64,000 bases of DNA from contig JAWKUI010000002.1 in NCBI GenBank assembly GCA_041398705.1, forward strand, positions 186,001-250,000. Reading direction: 5' to 3'. Origin of the DNA: NORP259 sp041398705 (lineage in GTDB: Bacteria > Planctomycetota > UBA1135 > GCA-002686595). The notes beneath the pieces were generated by a model. That model was not told where the DNA came from. It saw only the letters and a program-made list of their open reading frames with translations, and did not search any database. Below, one piece after another: positions 11,201 to 19,009 of this stretch (positions are counted from its first letter, which is position 1; each line of letters begins with the position of its first letter). A program made the position numbers and the translations under genes.

Positions 11201-11787
11201 TGCGCCGCCGCCCCCCGGCCGAAGGCGGCCTCGTGCAACAAAGCCCCAGCTCCGGCTGGAACGGCCAAGGCATCGGCCTCGGCGCCACCCGCCTCGAACC
11301 CGGCGCCGAAGCCTCCCTCTTCGCCCCCCCGCCCGACCGCGCCCCCGTACTGCCCGGCCTGCCCGACTGGAACGACCACGAACGCGGCCGTTTCGAACAC
11401 GACCTGCTCGGCGTCAGCCTGCACCACCACCCCACCCGCCTCTTCCCCTGCCCCGGCGAAACCCGCTGGCAAGCCGCCCGCAAGGGCCCCCGCGACCGCC
11501 GCGCCCCCCTGCCCCCACGCCCCTGCGCCGACATCGCCACCTGGAGCGGCACCCGCATCACCCTACGCGGCTGGCTCGCCGCCAGTCGCCGCGTGCGCAC
11601 CACCGCCGGCACCTGGATGCGCTTCCTCACCCTCGAAGACGAATCCGGCCTCGCCGAAGCCATCCTCTTCCCCGACGTCTACACCCGCACCGCCCCCCGG
11701 GTGCGCTCGGACGAGGTGCTGCTGGTCAGTGGAACCGTCGAAGATCAGATGGGGTCGTTTGCGTTGCGTGTGGAGAACATTTGGTGA
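8257..11787 (+). CDS. dnaE2: DNA polymerase III alpha subunit, DnaE2 (ImuC)-like
   Basis: The 1176-residue protein begins with a PHP domain (LRNHSHHSLLTG, residues about 4-15) and continues into the C-family polymerase core: GRGSAADSLVAFCLG near residue 408, the catalytic PDIDLD at 440-445, VKMDLLGNRALTTL near 621, and YQEDVMQVAAVAAGMD near 745. The C-terminus from about residue 1083 is an OB-fold. Overall sequence style resembles the error-prone DnaE2 branch more than replicative DnaE1, so a translesion role is inferred. The last 283 bp of the gene, which encode the OB-fold, are repeated at 15426-15708. A run of accessory genes begins directly after the stop codon. Confidence 0.85.
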   Translation: MYVPLRNHSHHSLLTGVHPPAAWVQRARELGLPALALCDVDSIGGLVEFVRACEEPGAPRAIIGAELSDPSGEPGRVVVLVEDETGYRNLCRLVSARRLGYDPGSTPPPAPDAPAPVFDLVHACVRWHAGLFFLVDHPRLLLAFFARLPAERVFAALSPAHLARRSPREGSAAPLETNKTPDACASLCSAQDLIDAANATGAALVAVPDAYYPTPKGRALHHLQTAIKHNALLADLPPAWLAPEPAHLPAYDELARLYAEIPDAPGAWPVHESPALYASCPPIPPSAAAENPKLTAASATSGPPAPLVRSVQLAERCRYTPPLGGVLFPRIDLAEGETPYSRLCSLAFDGARQRYRPLGPEVLERLQYELSTIQNLGFAPYFLLVNQIGEFARDAGIPTIGRGSAADSLVAFCLGLTDADPFRYRLPFERFLNPARKDRPDIDLDFCWRRRDEVLEHVFELFGPERTAMISTLIRFGARSAFRQAALAHGIPPAEFERWSRRIPMYGPGASFDGTAAAGEDPAEEGDESLEAGRPAGSLEAVLRSLPDLREFPFDDARFAAVLRDADRLLDVPRHFGLHPGGVVVAPATISEALACAPSSKGPVVTQFDKHGVEDLGLVKMDLLGNRALTTLHDAQQMLASRGITIDWQAIAEDDAPTAEILRRGATLGCFQIESPGMRHLLQQTGACTMDDVIQAVALIRPGPAQAGMKEAYVRRFRGHEDPAPPHPCLAPVLADTYGILLYQEDVMQVAAVAAGMDLASADQLRRALQKRKHDELPALRARFFDGCASRGLTPEDAEHLWERIEGFASFAFCKAHAVTYGRIAYRAAWLKAHHPIVFLTAFLNSETGYYATRVYVEEARRLGARILGPDVNHSGREFDLEDLPGARVGLRLGWNQVHGLSEHTTECLLAERERRPFLSLPDFLERTGAHRDETETLIRCGAFDAFDRTRPELLWRLHLLRQPVQRAPREAGLDHGTLSALRRRPPAEGGLVQQSPSSGWNGQGIGLGATRLEPGAEASLFAPPPDRAPVLPGLPDWNDHERGRFEHDLLGVSLHHHPTRLFPCPGETRWQAARKGPRDRRAPLPPRPCADIATWSGTRITLRGWLAASRRVRTTAGTWMRFLTLEDESGLAEAILFPDVYTRTAPRVRSDEVLLVSGTVEDQMGSFALRVENIW
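11505..11787 (+). repeat. Direct repeat, proximal copy (3' end of dnaE2)
   Basis: These 283 bp match 15426-15708 with four substitutions and no indel, about 98.6 percent identity. Two of the four changes are silent and two change one residue each. The repeat covers the C-terminal OB-fold coding segment and stops exactly at the TGA. The spacing between copies is 3921 bp. Confidence 0.95.
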
Positions 11788-11832
11788 GGGAGGATCGCAG
11801 GCGACAAATCTCCAACTTGGCCCTTGTTCAGC

Positions 11833-13626
11833 TCAATGGAAACCTACCGACACCGCACCCGAGAAGTTCGATGTGCCCTGGCCGCCCACTTGATCTCGGT
11901 ACCAGTACTGGAAATACCACGTATCCCCGGACCCGATTGCGCTCGACGGATTCGTTGGAATGGCGGACATGTCGATGGCAATCTGCACTTTGCCTTCGCT
12001 ATCGGGGTAGGCGATCTGCGAGCCAAAGCGAGCCAGGTTGCCCCCCAGACACAAGGTACCCATGCTGCCTCCAGCCCCCGGGAGCAATGCGCTGCTGGTC
12101 CCGGCCAGAAGCATTCCAGCTTGACCCTGGGGTAGAGAATCGACCCGGGCCCGCAAGTGCCCGAACTGCACCTTCCGGCTGCCGGACATCTCCAGGTGAG
12201 CGGGGCTACCCGTCGAATTCACCACGCCATCGCAGGTCGTAGCCCCGAATGGCAGATAGAAAAAGTGCGCCGAGCCTGAGCCCCATACCGAACCAGCAAG
12301 ACCCAAGGGATCCGTAACCAATGCCACATCCTCATCCAGCGCAACCACCCGACCCATCTCTTGGGTATGGAAAGCATTGCCATCGTCATCCGGGGTCCAG
12401 CATCGATAAACCTCCTGCCAGACTCCATTGCGGTCCTCGAACAGGTATCCACTGCCAAGGATCTTGGGACCTCCATCGGGCCGCTGCCACTTTCCTCCGA
12501 CGAGCACCCGCCCATCGTGAATGCTGACACTCTCTCCAAATCGGTCGCTGACCTCCCCGCCCGGGGTCACCAACACCGAAGCATCACTGGCGAACAAGGT
12601 CGTTTCGTGAACCCAGGTGCCTGAGATTTCGCGATACAAATGCACACGGCCCGGGTGCAGGTAATGCAGGATATCCGCATAGACCGGAGCCCCAATCGCC
12701 ATCAAGTCCCCTTCGATCGCGACGGAGTAGCCAAACAATTCGTTCTCGTGCCCCCCGAAACGCCGAATCGGCCCCGCGTCATACCAGACCCCGGTACTGT
12801 GGCGCTTCACGAGGTTCGCATGGTAGAGCCCTCCGATGCCGGAGAGTTGCCAGATACCGTACTGCAGATTGCCCACCACCACTGTGTCGCCATCGGCCGC
12901 CAATGAATAGCCACTCAATGTGGCTTCATCGTTGAATCCGGCTGCCTCGGGAGGGTAGTGCAGGCCAAACCGCTGGGTTTGCGCCCAACCCACGGAGGTA
13001 CGCTCGAACACATAGATACTCCCAAAGGTCCCGTATTGAACCGTCGGGGACCACGAGCCATCTTGAAGGTTTACGGCTGATACTGGTGATCGAGTATCCG
13101 CGTGAGAGCCGATCAGAATCGTGTCGTTATCCACAATAGTGAATGATTGTCCGAATCCTGTACTAGGCCAGGCAGGATCAGCGGCTTCCAAGAACCCCTC
13201 CATGACCCAATGCATGCCATCGAACCGGAAAACATACACGGCACCGATATGGCCTCCAGACGGTGGGATGTACAGGGCTGCATCAACCACGAGCAAGTCT
13301 CCCCGCAAATCAAGGTGACGAATTCCGAACGCTAGAGATGGGATTGGATCCGGATAGATGTCCTCAAAGAAATCAAACCCCCCTGAAGACCTCCGGTAAA
13401 GCCGGACCGAACCGCCCGACCCAACCTGAACTCCATCCTGGGGAAAGCTAACAGCCGCCCACTCGCCATCTACGTCCGCTGCAAACCCGAATTGGTCGGA
13501 GTAGCCGCCTCCCGGAGAATCTGCGACGAAATCCGCGTACCGAACCTCACTCGCTTGGCAGGTGTAGGCAAGCCCCGCAAGCGGGAAGAAAGCGCTCAAC
13601 GCAAATCCAATCATCTTCGTGAACAT
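11833..13626 (-). CDS. Secreted FG-GAP repeat protein with planctomycete-type C-terminal domain
   Basis: The ATG at 13626 gives 597 residues beginning with the signal peptide MFTKMIGFALSAFFPLAGLA. The body carries about seven FG-GAP (integrin-alpha-like beta-propeller) repeats, recognisable as DQFGFAADVDGEWAAVSFP, FGYSVAIEGDLMAIGAP and DRFGESVSIHDGRVLVGG. The final 110 residues carry GGSMGTLCLGGNLARF and GDTWYFQYWYRD, the same domain as in the protein at 5802-8018. It lies 73 bp downstream of the beta-helix gene on the same strand and is likely cotranscribed with it. GC content is lower than in the flanking core genes. Confidence 0.85.
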   Translation of the reverse strand: MFTKMIGFALSAFFPLAGLAYTCQASEVRYADFVADSPGGGYSDQFGFAADVDGEWAAVSFPQDGVQVGSGGSVRLYRRSSGGFDFFEDIYPDPIPSLAFGIRHLDLRGDLLVVDAALYIPPSGGHIGAVYVFRFDGMHWVMEGFLEAADPAWPSTGFGQSFTIVDNDTILIGSHADTRSPVSAVNLQDGSWSPTVQYGTFGSIYVFERTSVGWAQTQRFGLHYPPEAAGFNDEATLSGYSLAADGDTVVVGNLQYGIWQLSGIGGLYHANLVKRHSTGVWYDAGPIRRFGGHENELFGYSVAIEGDLMAIGAPVYADILHYLHPGRVHLYREISGTWVHETTLFASDASVLVTPGGEVSDRFGESVSIHDGRVLVGGKWQRPDGGPKILGSGYLFEDRNGVWQEVYRCWTPDDDGNAFHTQEMGRVVALDEDVALVTDPLGLAGSVWGSGSAHFFYLPFGATTCDGVVNSTGSPAHLEMSGSRKVQFGHLRARVDSLPQGQAGMLLAGTSSALLPGAGGSMGTLCLGGNLARFGSQIAYPDSEGKVQIAIDMSAIPTNPSSAIGSGDTWYFQYWYRDQVGGQGTSNFSGAVSVGFH

Positions 13627-13666
13627 TGTGATTCCTATGCCAACTGCTTGTCTCGGGTAGCGCCGT

Positions 13667-13692
13667 GGGGTGGCTGCTACAGCAGCCACCCC
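13667..13692 (-). other. Intergenic stem-loop between the two surface-protein genes
   Basis: A perfect inverted repeat (GGGGTGGCTGCT and its complement, almost no spacer) occupies the short gap after the beta-helix stop codon. No T run follows on the minus strand, so it could be an mRNA-stabilising or attenuating hairpin rather than a full terminator. Confidence 0.5.
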
Positions 13693-13699
13693 ATCCGGT

Positions 13700-15262
13700 C
13701 TAGTGGCGTTCGTACGCCCCCATATCGCCCTCACCACAAGTGTAAGGGCTACTTCCGCAGGTCTGACCCGCAACTAGATCCACAATACGGACCCCGAACG
13801 TGTAGTCGTACTCGACGGCCTCTGCCGTGTTGCCATCCAGATCACCGTCCGGATAGTCCGGAGGGATGAAATCGTCGGAAGCCTTGTCCAAGCAGGGCGA
13901 AGTCGCCATCAGGCTATAGTCGCCAATCGCCGTATTGGTGAACTGAGGATTAGGTTTGATGTTGCCATAACCCGGAAGGGGCGTCGTAGCTGTAGGCGCT
14001 TGAATCTGGTTGTGATCCTCGGCCCAGTAGGTGGGTACACCGGATGATATGTCCAAGAAGATACCGTCGATTAGCTGGACGGAAATCAGGCGCGGATTCT
14101 CATAGAAAATCGAATTGGACATCGAACCGGTACCGTCCACATGAACCGTACCGGTGAGATAGATGGCCGTTCCCGCCGGAGTTGTATCCCTCGGCTCAAC
14201 AAGCACGTAGTTTCCGTGGAAGGTACAGTGGCTCCAGGTAAACACGCCGTTCGAGTTGTAGCTTGGCGCAAATGGGGTGGTCACATGCCAGACCGCAGAG
14301 CCCCAACCTCGAGAAAAGTTATCCACAAATAGGTCATTGCAGAATGCGATGTGTGCCGCGGCCCCGCGCTCGCCAATAGCCAAGCCTCCTCCACCCTGTT
14401 GGTTGTCGTAAGCACCCTGGTGAGTAGAATCCGAACCCGCCAGGTTCCGCCGGAATTTGGAGTTGTAGATGTAGCTCGCATCTACAGTAGAGCCAGAGAA
14501 GTACTCAACAAAAGCGCCACCGCCCTGCCGGGCAGACGTGTTTGAGTCAAACTCGCTTACAAAAACCTCAAGCCTCTTTCCGGACTCTCCACCAGAAAAG
14601 AACAGTCCGCCTCCTTGATCTAGAGCGATGTTCTCGCGGATGAAGCAATTCTTCAGCGAAAGACGGGTACCAACGGAGTAGATTCCGCCGCCACTTCGAG
14701 TCGGGTCTCCTTGAACGGCGGTGGCAGTGCCCTTGGCGATTCCATTGCGCACCAGGAATCCATCGATGGTAACTTTCGAGTTTCCACCAATGGTGGTGAC
14801 AACGTGGTAGCTTCGGTCGCTTGAATTCACCACACCATCCAGGATCGTACGCTGAAAATCGCTGGGAAAGCGCATGGTTGGGCTGGACATCCCATTCACG
14901 AATCCACCGAGCAGTGAGATCCCGTTCGGGACGAGGAAAGTGGCTTCCTTCGGATCCACCAAGCCTGCAGCATCCGGGAAGTATGTGCCTTTCGCAACCC
15001 AGACTTCCTGTCCGGACTGAAGCAAGGGATTGCTCAACGCCGAATTCAAACTGTGGAAAGCATTCTGCCAACTCTGCCCGTTGTTCAATCCCGGGCTGCC
15101 GGAACTAGCCAATCCGATGTCAACGTACCACGTGGTTTGTGCAGATGACTGATTGGCGAGCCCGAAGACGAAGACAAACGCCAGTGCAAAGCTCCGGGCT
15201 TGGCTCAACCACCTGAAGGAAACGCCCCACTGGGGGGGGGGGGGGGGGGGAAGGCGTCTCAT
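13700..15262 (-). CDS. Secreted beta-helix (POMP-like) protein with poly-C tract at its 5' end
   Basis: From the ATG at 15262 the protein is 520 residues. Its fifth to tenth codons are CCC repeats inside a 19-nt C tract, giving MRRLPPPPPPQW. A hydrophobic signal sequence ending ANQSSAQ follows directly, then TTWYVDIG and beta-helix repeats with SGGGIYS, DQGGGLFFSG and ARQGGGAFVEYF turns. It ends with GDMGAYERH, a common terminus of planctomycetal POMP-like proteins, and lacks the LCLGG domain of its neighbour. A TTG at 15208, past the tract, could give an alternative start just ahead of the signal sequence. A TTG at 15313 would extend the N-terminus by 17 residues. No clear Shine-Dalgarno site is seen. 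Confidence 0.8.
   Translation of the reverse strand: MRRLPPPPPPQWGVSFRWLSQARSFALAFVFVFGLANQSSAQTTWYVDIGLASSGSPGLNNGQSWQNAFHSLNSALSNPLLQSGQEVWVAKGTYFPDAAGLVDPKEATFLVPNGISLLGGFVNGMSSPTMRFPSDFQRTILDGVVNSSDRSYHVVTTIGGNSKVTIDGFLVRNGIAKGTATAVQGDPTRSGGGIYSVGTRLSLKNCFIRENIALDQGGGLFFSGGESGKRLEVFVSEFDSNTSARQGGGAFVEYFSGSTVDASYIYNSKFRRNLAGSDSTHQGAYDNQQGGGGLAIGERGAAAHIAFCNDLFVDNFSRGWGSAVWHVTTPFAPSYNSNGVFTWSHCTFHGNYVLVEPRDTTPAGTAIYLTGTVHVDGTGSMSNSIFYENPRLISVQLIDGIFLDISSGVPTYWAEDHNQIQAPTATTPLPGYGNIKPNPQFTNTAIGDYSLMATSPCLDKASDDFIPPDYPDGDLDGNTAEAVEYDYTFGVRIVDLVAGQTCGSSPYTCGEGDMGAYERH
15232..15250 (-). repeat. 19-nt poly-C homopolymer inside a start-proximal coding region
   Basis: The plus strand reads G at 19 consecutive positions; on the coding (minus) strand it is a C tract beginning four codons after the ATG at 15262. 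At this length the surface protein is in frame. Homopolymers of this kind are classic slipped-strand sites, and a change of one or two bases would shift the frame before the signal peptide. Confidence 0.9.
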
Positions 15263-15425
15263 TTCAAAGATTCTCGATTGTGCACAATGCTTCCTGACCT
15301 GAGTGGGGCACAAGACCCCGGGGCGGCAAGTGCCGCAAAGTGATCATCAACCAGGCTTTCTTGCTTGTACTCTACCTTACCCGGTCCCGCAAGCCCGAAA
15401 ACGAGCTTCACAATGAGCCAGGGCG

Positions 15426-15708
15426 CCCCCTGCCCCCACGCGCCTGCGCCGACATCGCCACCTGGAGCGGCACCCGCATCACCCTACGCGGCTGGCTCGC
15501 CGCCAGCCGCCGCGTGCGCACCACCGCCGGCACCTGGATGCGCTTCCTCACCCTCGAAGACGAATCCGCCCTCGCCGAAGCCATCCTCTTCCCCGACGTC
15601 TACACCCGCACCGCCCCCCGGGTGCGCTCGGACGAAGTGCTGCTGGTCAGTGGAACCGTCGAAGATCAGATGGGGTCGTTTGCGTTGCGTGTGGAGAACA
15701 TTTGGTGA
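15426..15708 (+). pseudogene. Duplicated dnaE2 3' end (OB-fold fragment)
   Basis: This is the second copy of the last 283 bp of dnaE2, with four substitutions against the copy at 11505-11787. It is still open and in frame to the same TGA. Codons before it (from an ATG at 15340) are unrelated to dnaE and look non-coding, so an isolated OB-fold peptide is unlikely to be a functional gene. The arrangement marks one edge of the segment carrying the two surface-protein genes. Confidence 0.85.
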
Positions 15709-16305
15709 AGGAAAAGCGTGAGCCAACGATCCCTTCGAAACCTGGAACCATTCGAGTCGCCCTCTGGGCAGCAGGCCCAACGCCGATTCATTTCCGTAGC
15801 CCAGCGATGCCATAGTCCGCTGAGAGATGCACGCCAATCTCACACTCCCGCATGAAGGGTCAGCGCTCCCAATGCAGCTTGCGAATCCCGCGCATTTGGC
15901 GTCACTGTGATCGGCCAAAGCCGACTCCGGCGCCACCGAAGGCTGCGTAGATCCGCTTGCAATCGACTCTGCAAGCCCCAGTCCGGAGACAATGCGCATG
16001 CGCTGCAAAGCAATCACCAACTCCCGTAGGCGTATCGCAACGAGTTCGTGTAGTTCTCGTCATGACATGACGCCCAATGGGTAAGACAAGGCAAAGTTCT
16101 GCACTGGGAAGTGCACACCGGCACACATTGCCAAGAGCATTGCAACCGCGCATAACCACCCCCCCCCAACCACTTGCGGCAATATGCCCTGTCAAAATCC
16201 CTGAAACTACGAATCCGCGAATTGCTGCTTCCTGCCTTGCAGATACAATTCAGCCCGAATCCGAGCCTCCCAATAGAAGAGCCCTTGGAAAACGAGCAAC
16301 ATTAC
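15709..16305. other. Non-coding stretch after the duplicated dnaE2 end
   Basis: No convincing gene is seen in these roughly 600 bp. Composition is lower in GC than the core regions. There is a run of nine C at 16159-16167, about 140 bp ahead of the next gene. This stretch presumably contains the promoter of the 16306-17729 pair, though no strong box pair stands out. Confidence 0.5.
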
Positions 16306-17259
16306 ATGAACAAGAACGCGCAGACCGTGGGACTGATCGGGTTTGGAACCGTGCTGGCTGGCATGCTGGCTTTTTGGCTGAATTCGAATCCGAATCGAGA
16401 TCGACCGAGTGATCCCTCCAGGACGCCCTCGCCAAAAGTCCAAACAAATAGCCCTGATGCCGAGCTTGTCGGTTCGCCAACGGTGAGTGTGGATACCAGG
16501 GAAGAATTGCCTAAATCCGCAGAATCGAACGAACCCGGTCCGGACAATATCGACAAGGATGTAGATCCCAAGCTTGGGCGACATCTTTGGACGGACGCGG
16601 AGCTAGGTTTGGACCTGAGTGGGCCTTGGGAAGAGATCGACATGAATGACTACATGTTCACCGCCAAACCGCTTGGGCCACCGTTGAACTTGACCAGTGC
16701 GCAGATCACCGCCCGGCGCGGAAGACTGCTCGAATTGTGGTACAAGGATGAAGCGTACTGGGCGAGTCGTTCCAACGAATTGGCGCTCCTGGATGGAATT
16801 CGAGTCCTCCGGGATCCAAAGGCGACGTCACAAGAGATCTGCGGCCACGTTGCAAATGGCATGATGATTGCGACCTACTGGTTGCTGAAGCAAGCGGGAC
16901 TCACGCGGGACCTGGAGAACGGAGCTTCCGTGCCCCAGGAGATTGCGGAGCAAGGCTTCGACACGACGGGCACCGTAGGAGCGGGCAACATCTATGCTGC
17001 CTATGGCTACAACGATGAAGATTTTCCTTTGTTTGGCGAGTGGGACCGCTACAAACTGAAAGTGGTCAACGCGCTGAACAAATACCGCAAGGAAGCCTCC
17101 AAACTCGACCCGGATGGACCACCTCTCCTGGACATTCCTTCGGTCGAAATTCCACTGGCAAACTCGCTACGCTCTCAATTGCTAGATGCCCTTGAGTTCG
17201 CACTGGCATTTCAGAAGTCAGTTACCCCAAAACCAAATCTAGAAAAATCAATCAAATGA
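16306..17259 (+). CDS. Membrane-anchored protein of unknown function
   Basis: The ATG at 16306 was chosen because it places a single hydrophobic helix (TVGLIGFGTVLAGMLAFWL) directly after MNKNAQ, with GGAAAACGAG upstream as a weak ribosome-binding site. The protein has 317 residues: the anchor, a Ser/Pro/Thr-rich linker to about residue 90, and a soluble domain rich in charged helices (TARRGRLLELWYKDEAYW, GNIYAAYGYNDEDFPLFGEW). I do not recognise the family. Its last four bases overlap the start of the next gene (ATGA), so the two are probably translationally coupled. GC content is lower than in core genes, which suits an accessory region. Confidence 0.7.
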   Translation: MNKNAQTVGLIGFGTVLAGMLAFWLNSNPNRDRPSDPSRTPSPKVQTNSPDAELVGSPTVSVDTREELPKSAESNEPGPDNIDKDVDPKLGRHLWTDAELGLDLSGPWEEIDMNDYMFTAKPLGPPLNLTSAQITARRGRLLELWYKDEAYWASRSNELALLDGIRVLRDPKATSQEICGHVANGMMIATYWLLKQAGLTRDLENGASVPQEIAEQGFDTTGTVGAGNIYAAYGYNDEDFPLFGEWDRYKLKVVNALNKYRKEASKLDPDGPPLLDIPSVEIPLANSLRSQLLDALEFALAFQKSVTPKPNLEKSIK

Positions 17260-17729
17260 AATACTCCACAGTCGTAGTTCTGTTGGCTTCAATCCTGACG
17301 CTTGCCTCCAAGAGTCGGGCACTAGATGAGGAGCCCTATTGCCCCGAACAATGTGCGGTGAATTCCACGAATGGCGGCGGCAGCTTCCCCGGCCTAAACC
17401 TCGAGCTGAAATGGACCAACACCGCTGATGGTAGCGCCACCTGGATCGAATGCGACACCTGCAAGACCTGCGAGGGGGAGTTGACCATCACAATGTCGAA
17501 GGCCATAGGCATAGGTGGAACCTATGGTTGGGGGTTCAACGGGGACGAACCAGAGTTTCCCACTTGGATCAAATCAGACGTAGAGGTTGGCTCTCCAGGT
17601 ACTCCACTCGTCTCGTCTGAGCGACACTTCCTTGACTGCAACACCTCCAAGCAATTGGATGTCAATCTCAGCGATGATTTTGGCCATAGCTTGGCTACTT
17701 CGGCCGGCATGACTTGCGGTGGTTGCTAA
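17256..17729 (+). CDS. Small secreted cysteine-rich protein, unknown function
   Basis: The 157-residue product has a typical signal peptide (MKYSTVVVLLASILTLASKSRA). The mature part contains cysteine pairs: CPEQC, CDTCKTC and a terminal CGGC. These could form disulfides or bind metal, but no known family is recognised. A Gly/Ser/Asn-rich middle (NSTNGGGSFPG) and repeated beta-strand patterns suggest a small beta-rich secreted protein. It overlaps the upstream membrane-anchored gene by 4 nt, so the two are likely made together. Confidence 0.65.
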   Translation: MKYSTVVVLLASILTLASKSRALDEEPYCPEQCAVNSTNGGGSFPGLNLELKWTNTADGSATWIECDTCKTCEGELTITMSKAIGIGGTYGWGFNGDEPEFPTWIKSDVEVGSPGTPLVSSERHFLDCNTSKQLDVNLSDDFGHSLATSAGMTCGGC

Positions 17730-17961
17730 GCACGGAACTACTCCACTCCCGATTGCTGATGTGTTCGCCCAGGCCGAGATCTGGCTTCGGACGAACCCTC
17801 GGACTCCAAGGGCTGCGCGGATTCCCCAGGGGCTCACGCAGCCCTTGCCCTAGCGATTTGGCAATCATCACCGCGAGAATTCGATCATGCCCGCCGCCTG
17901 GAAAGTTGGTTCTGCCGAGATCACCCACCATCCGTGCATGGGGTGGCATAGACTTCCTCGT

Positions 17962-18783
17962 TCAAAACCCAACGCCGGCGGCTAAAAGCGCATCGTGATA
18001 AGTACTCTGAAGCCAAACCCGCTTTGACGGGGGCAAACGGCGGTAGATCGAGGCAAGGTGCTCTCCCCAGACGGCGGGGATGTCGGACTGCGCACCAACT
18101 TCGAAGAGCAGGTTCCACAGGGCGACAAGTTCGAGCTCCCTGGACAAACGTTCCGGACCGAATCTTTGGGCAAGGCTCAGCTGCACTTCGGCTGCCCCCG
18201 ATGCGTTCACGACGGGCCAGACGCCCGTTTCGGCGCAGGTGCCCATCCAGAGGATCTCCTCGTCGCTCAGGGAGGAGAGTCCGCGAAGGCACAGCCGGGT
18301 CTCTTGATCGACGACGGCGATCGCCTGGTCGGAGAAACCGCGCTGCTGGAGCAACTCGCGCGCGCGCTGCGAGAGGGTCGTTGGGTTTTCCTGGTTGCGC
18401 ATCTGGAACTGGTAGAGCTGTTCGCGCAGCTCGTCGTTCTGCTCCTGGGCGCGGGCGAGTGGATCACCCAGCTGCGAGGCCACATCGGGAAGCGCGGATC
18501 TGCCAAGATCACCGATCTCGGGTGCGCCGGGCCTTGCTTCTTCGGGAGGCAGAACACGGTTCCCGGTAGGCGCGGCGGTCCCTTCGAGTGCGGACTGACC
18601 GCGATGGAATTCTGAGGCAGCGGAAGGAACCTGCCCACCGGCATCGGCTGTGCCTCGGATGATTGGAACGGATCGCCCCGCCCATAGCTGCCAGAGGTTC
18701 AAGGACCCAAGGACAGCGATGATGACCCAGCAGCTTCTCCCCCACCGCGGTCCCGGTCCCGGGGATTGTGCGATGGCGTTCAA
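17962..18783 (-). CDS. Hypothetical protein with one transmembrane helix
   Basis: A TTG start at 18783 is preferred because it overlaps the stop of the upstream gene by four bases (TTGA). The frame is open further upstream, but that part would be read inside the neighbouring gene. This gives 273 residues: a membrane helix (CWVIIAVLGSLNLWQLW), a Gly/Pro/Ala-rich linker, a coiled-coil-like stretch (RAQEQNDELREQLYQFQMR) and a helical C-terminal domain. No family is recognised. It is the last gene of a three-gene minus-strand set with 18780-18995 and 19010-19783. Confidence 0.55.
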   Translation of the reverse strand: MNAIAQSPGPGPRWGRSCWVIIAVLGSLNLWQLWAGRSVPIIRGTADAGGQVPSAASEFHRGQSALEGTAAPTGNRVLPPEEARPGAPEIGDLGRSALPDVASQLGDPLARAQEQNDELREQLYQFQMRNQENPTTLSQRARELLQQRGFSDQAIAVVDQETRLCLRGLSSLSDEEILWMGTCAETGVWPVVNASGAAEVQLSLAQRFGPERLSRELELVALWNLLFEVGAQSDIPAVWGEHLASIYRRLPPSKRVWLQSTYHDALLAAGVGF

Positions 18784-18995
18784 GCTGGCAGCTCCTCGGC
18801 TTCCAGAACTCGCAGCGCCTTCCAGGGCAAGCGAATCGACACGAGAATCGGGAGTAACAGGGCCACGTGCACGAAGAGAAAGAATGCCTCCGGGGAGTCC
18901 CAACTCTCATAGAAGGAGACCATTCCATGCAATACCAGCAGCCAACAAACATCCGCGATCAAGAGCAGGCACATAGTCAGTAGAACGAGGTGCAT
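18780..18995 (-). CDS. Small two-helix membrane protein
   Basis: This 71-residue protein consists almost entirely of two hydrophobic helices (LVLLTMCLLLIADVCWLLVL and FFLFVHVALLLPILVSI) joined by a short polar loop, with a charged C-terminus (KALRVLEAEELPA). It begins 14 bp after the stop of the lipoprotein-like gene and overlaps the next gene by 4 nt, which supports it as a real member of the operon. No function can be assigned. Confidence 0.6.
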   Translation of the reverse strand: MHLVLLTMCLLLIADVCWLLVLHGMVSFYESWDSPEAFFLFVHVALLLPILVSIRLPWKALRVLEAEELPA

Positions 18996-19009
18996 GGGGT
19001 GTCCTTCTT

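Noticed and set aside
15340..15708. 122-codon open frame encoding an OB-fold
   Set aside because: It is the copied end of dnaE2 joined to unrelated upstream codons, so it is listed as a pseudogene fragment rather than a gene.
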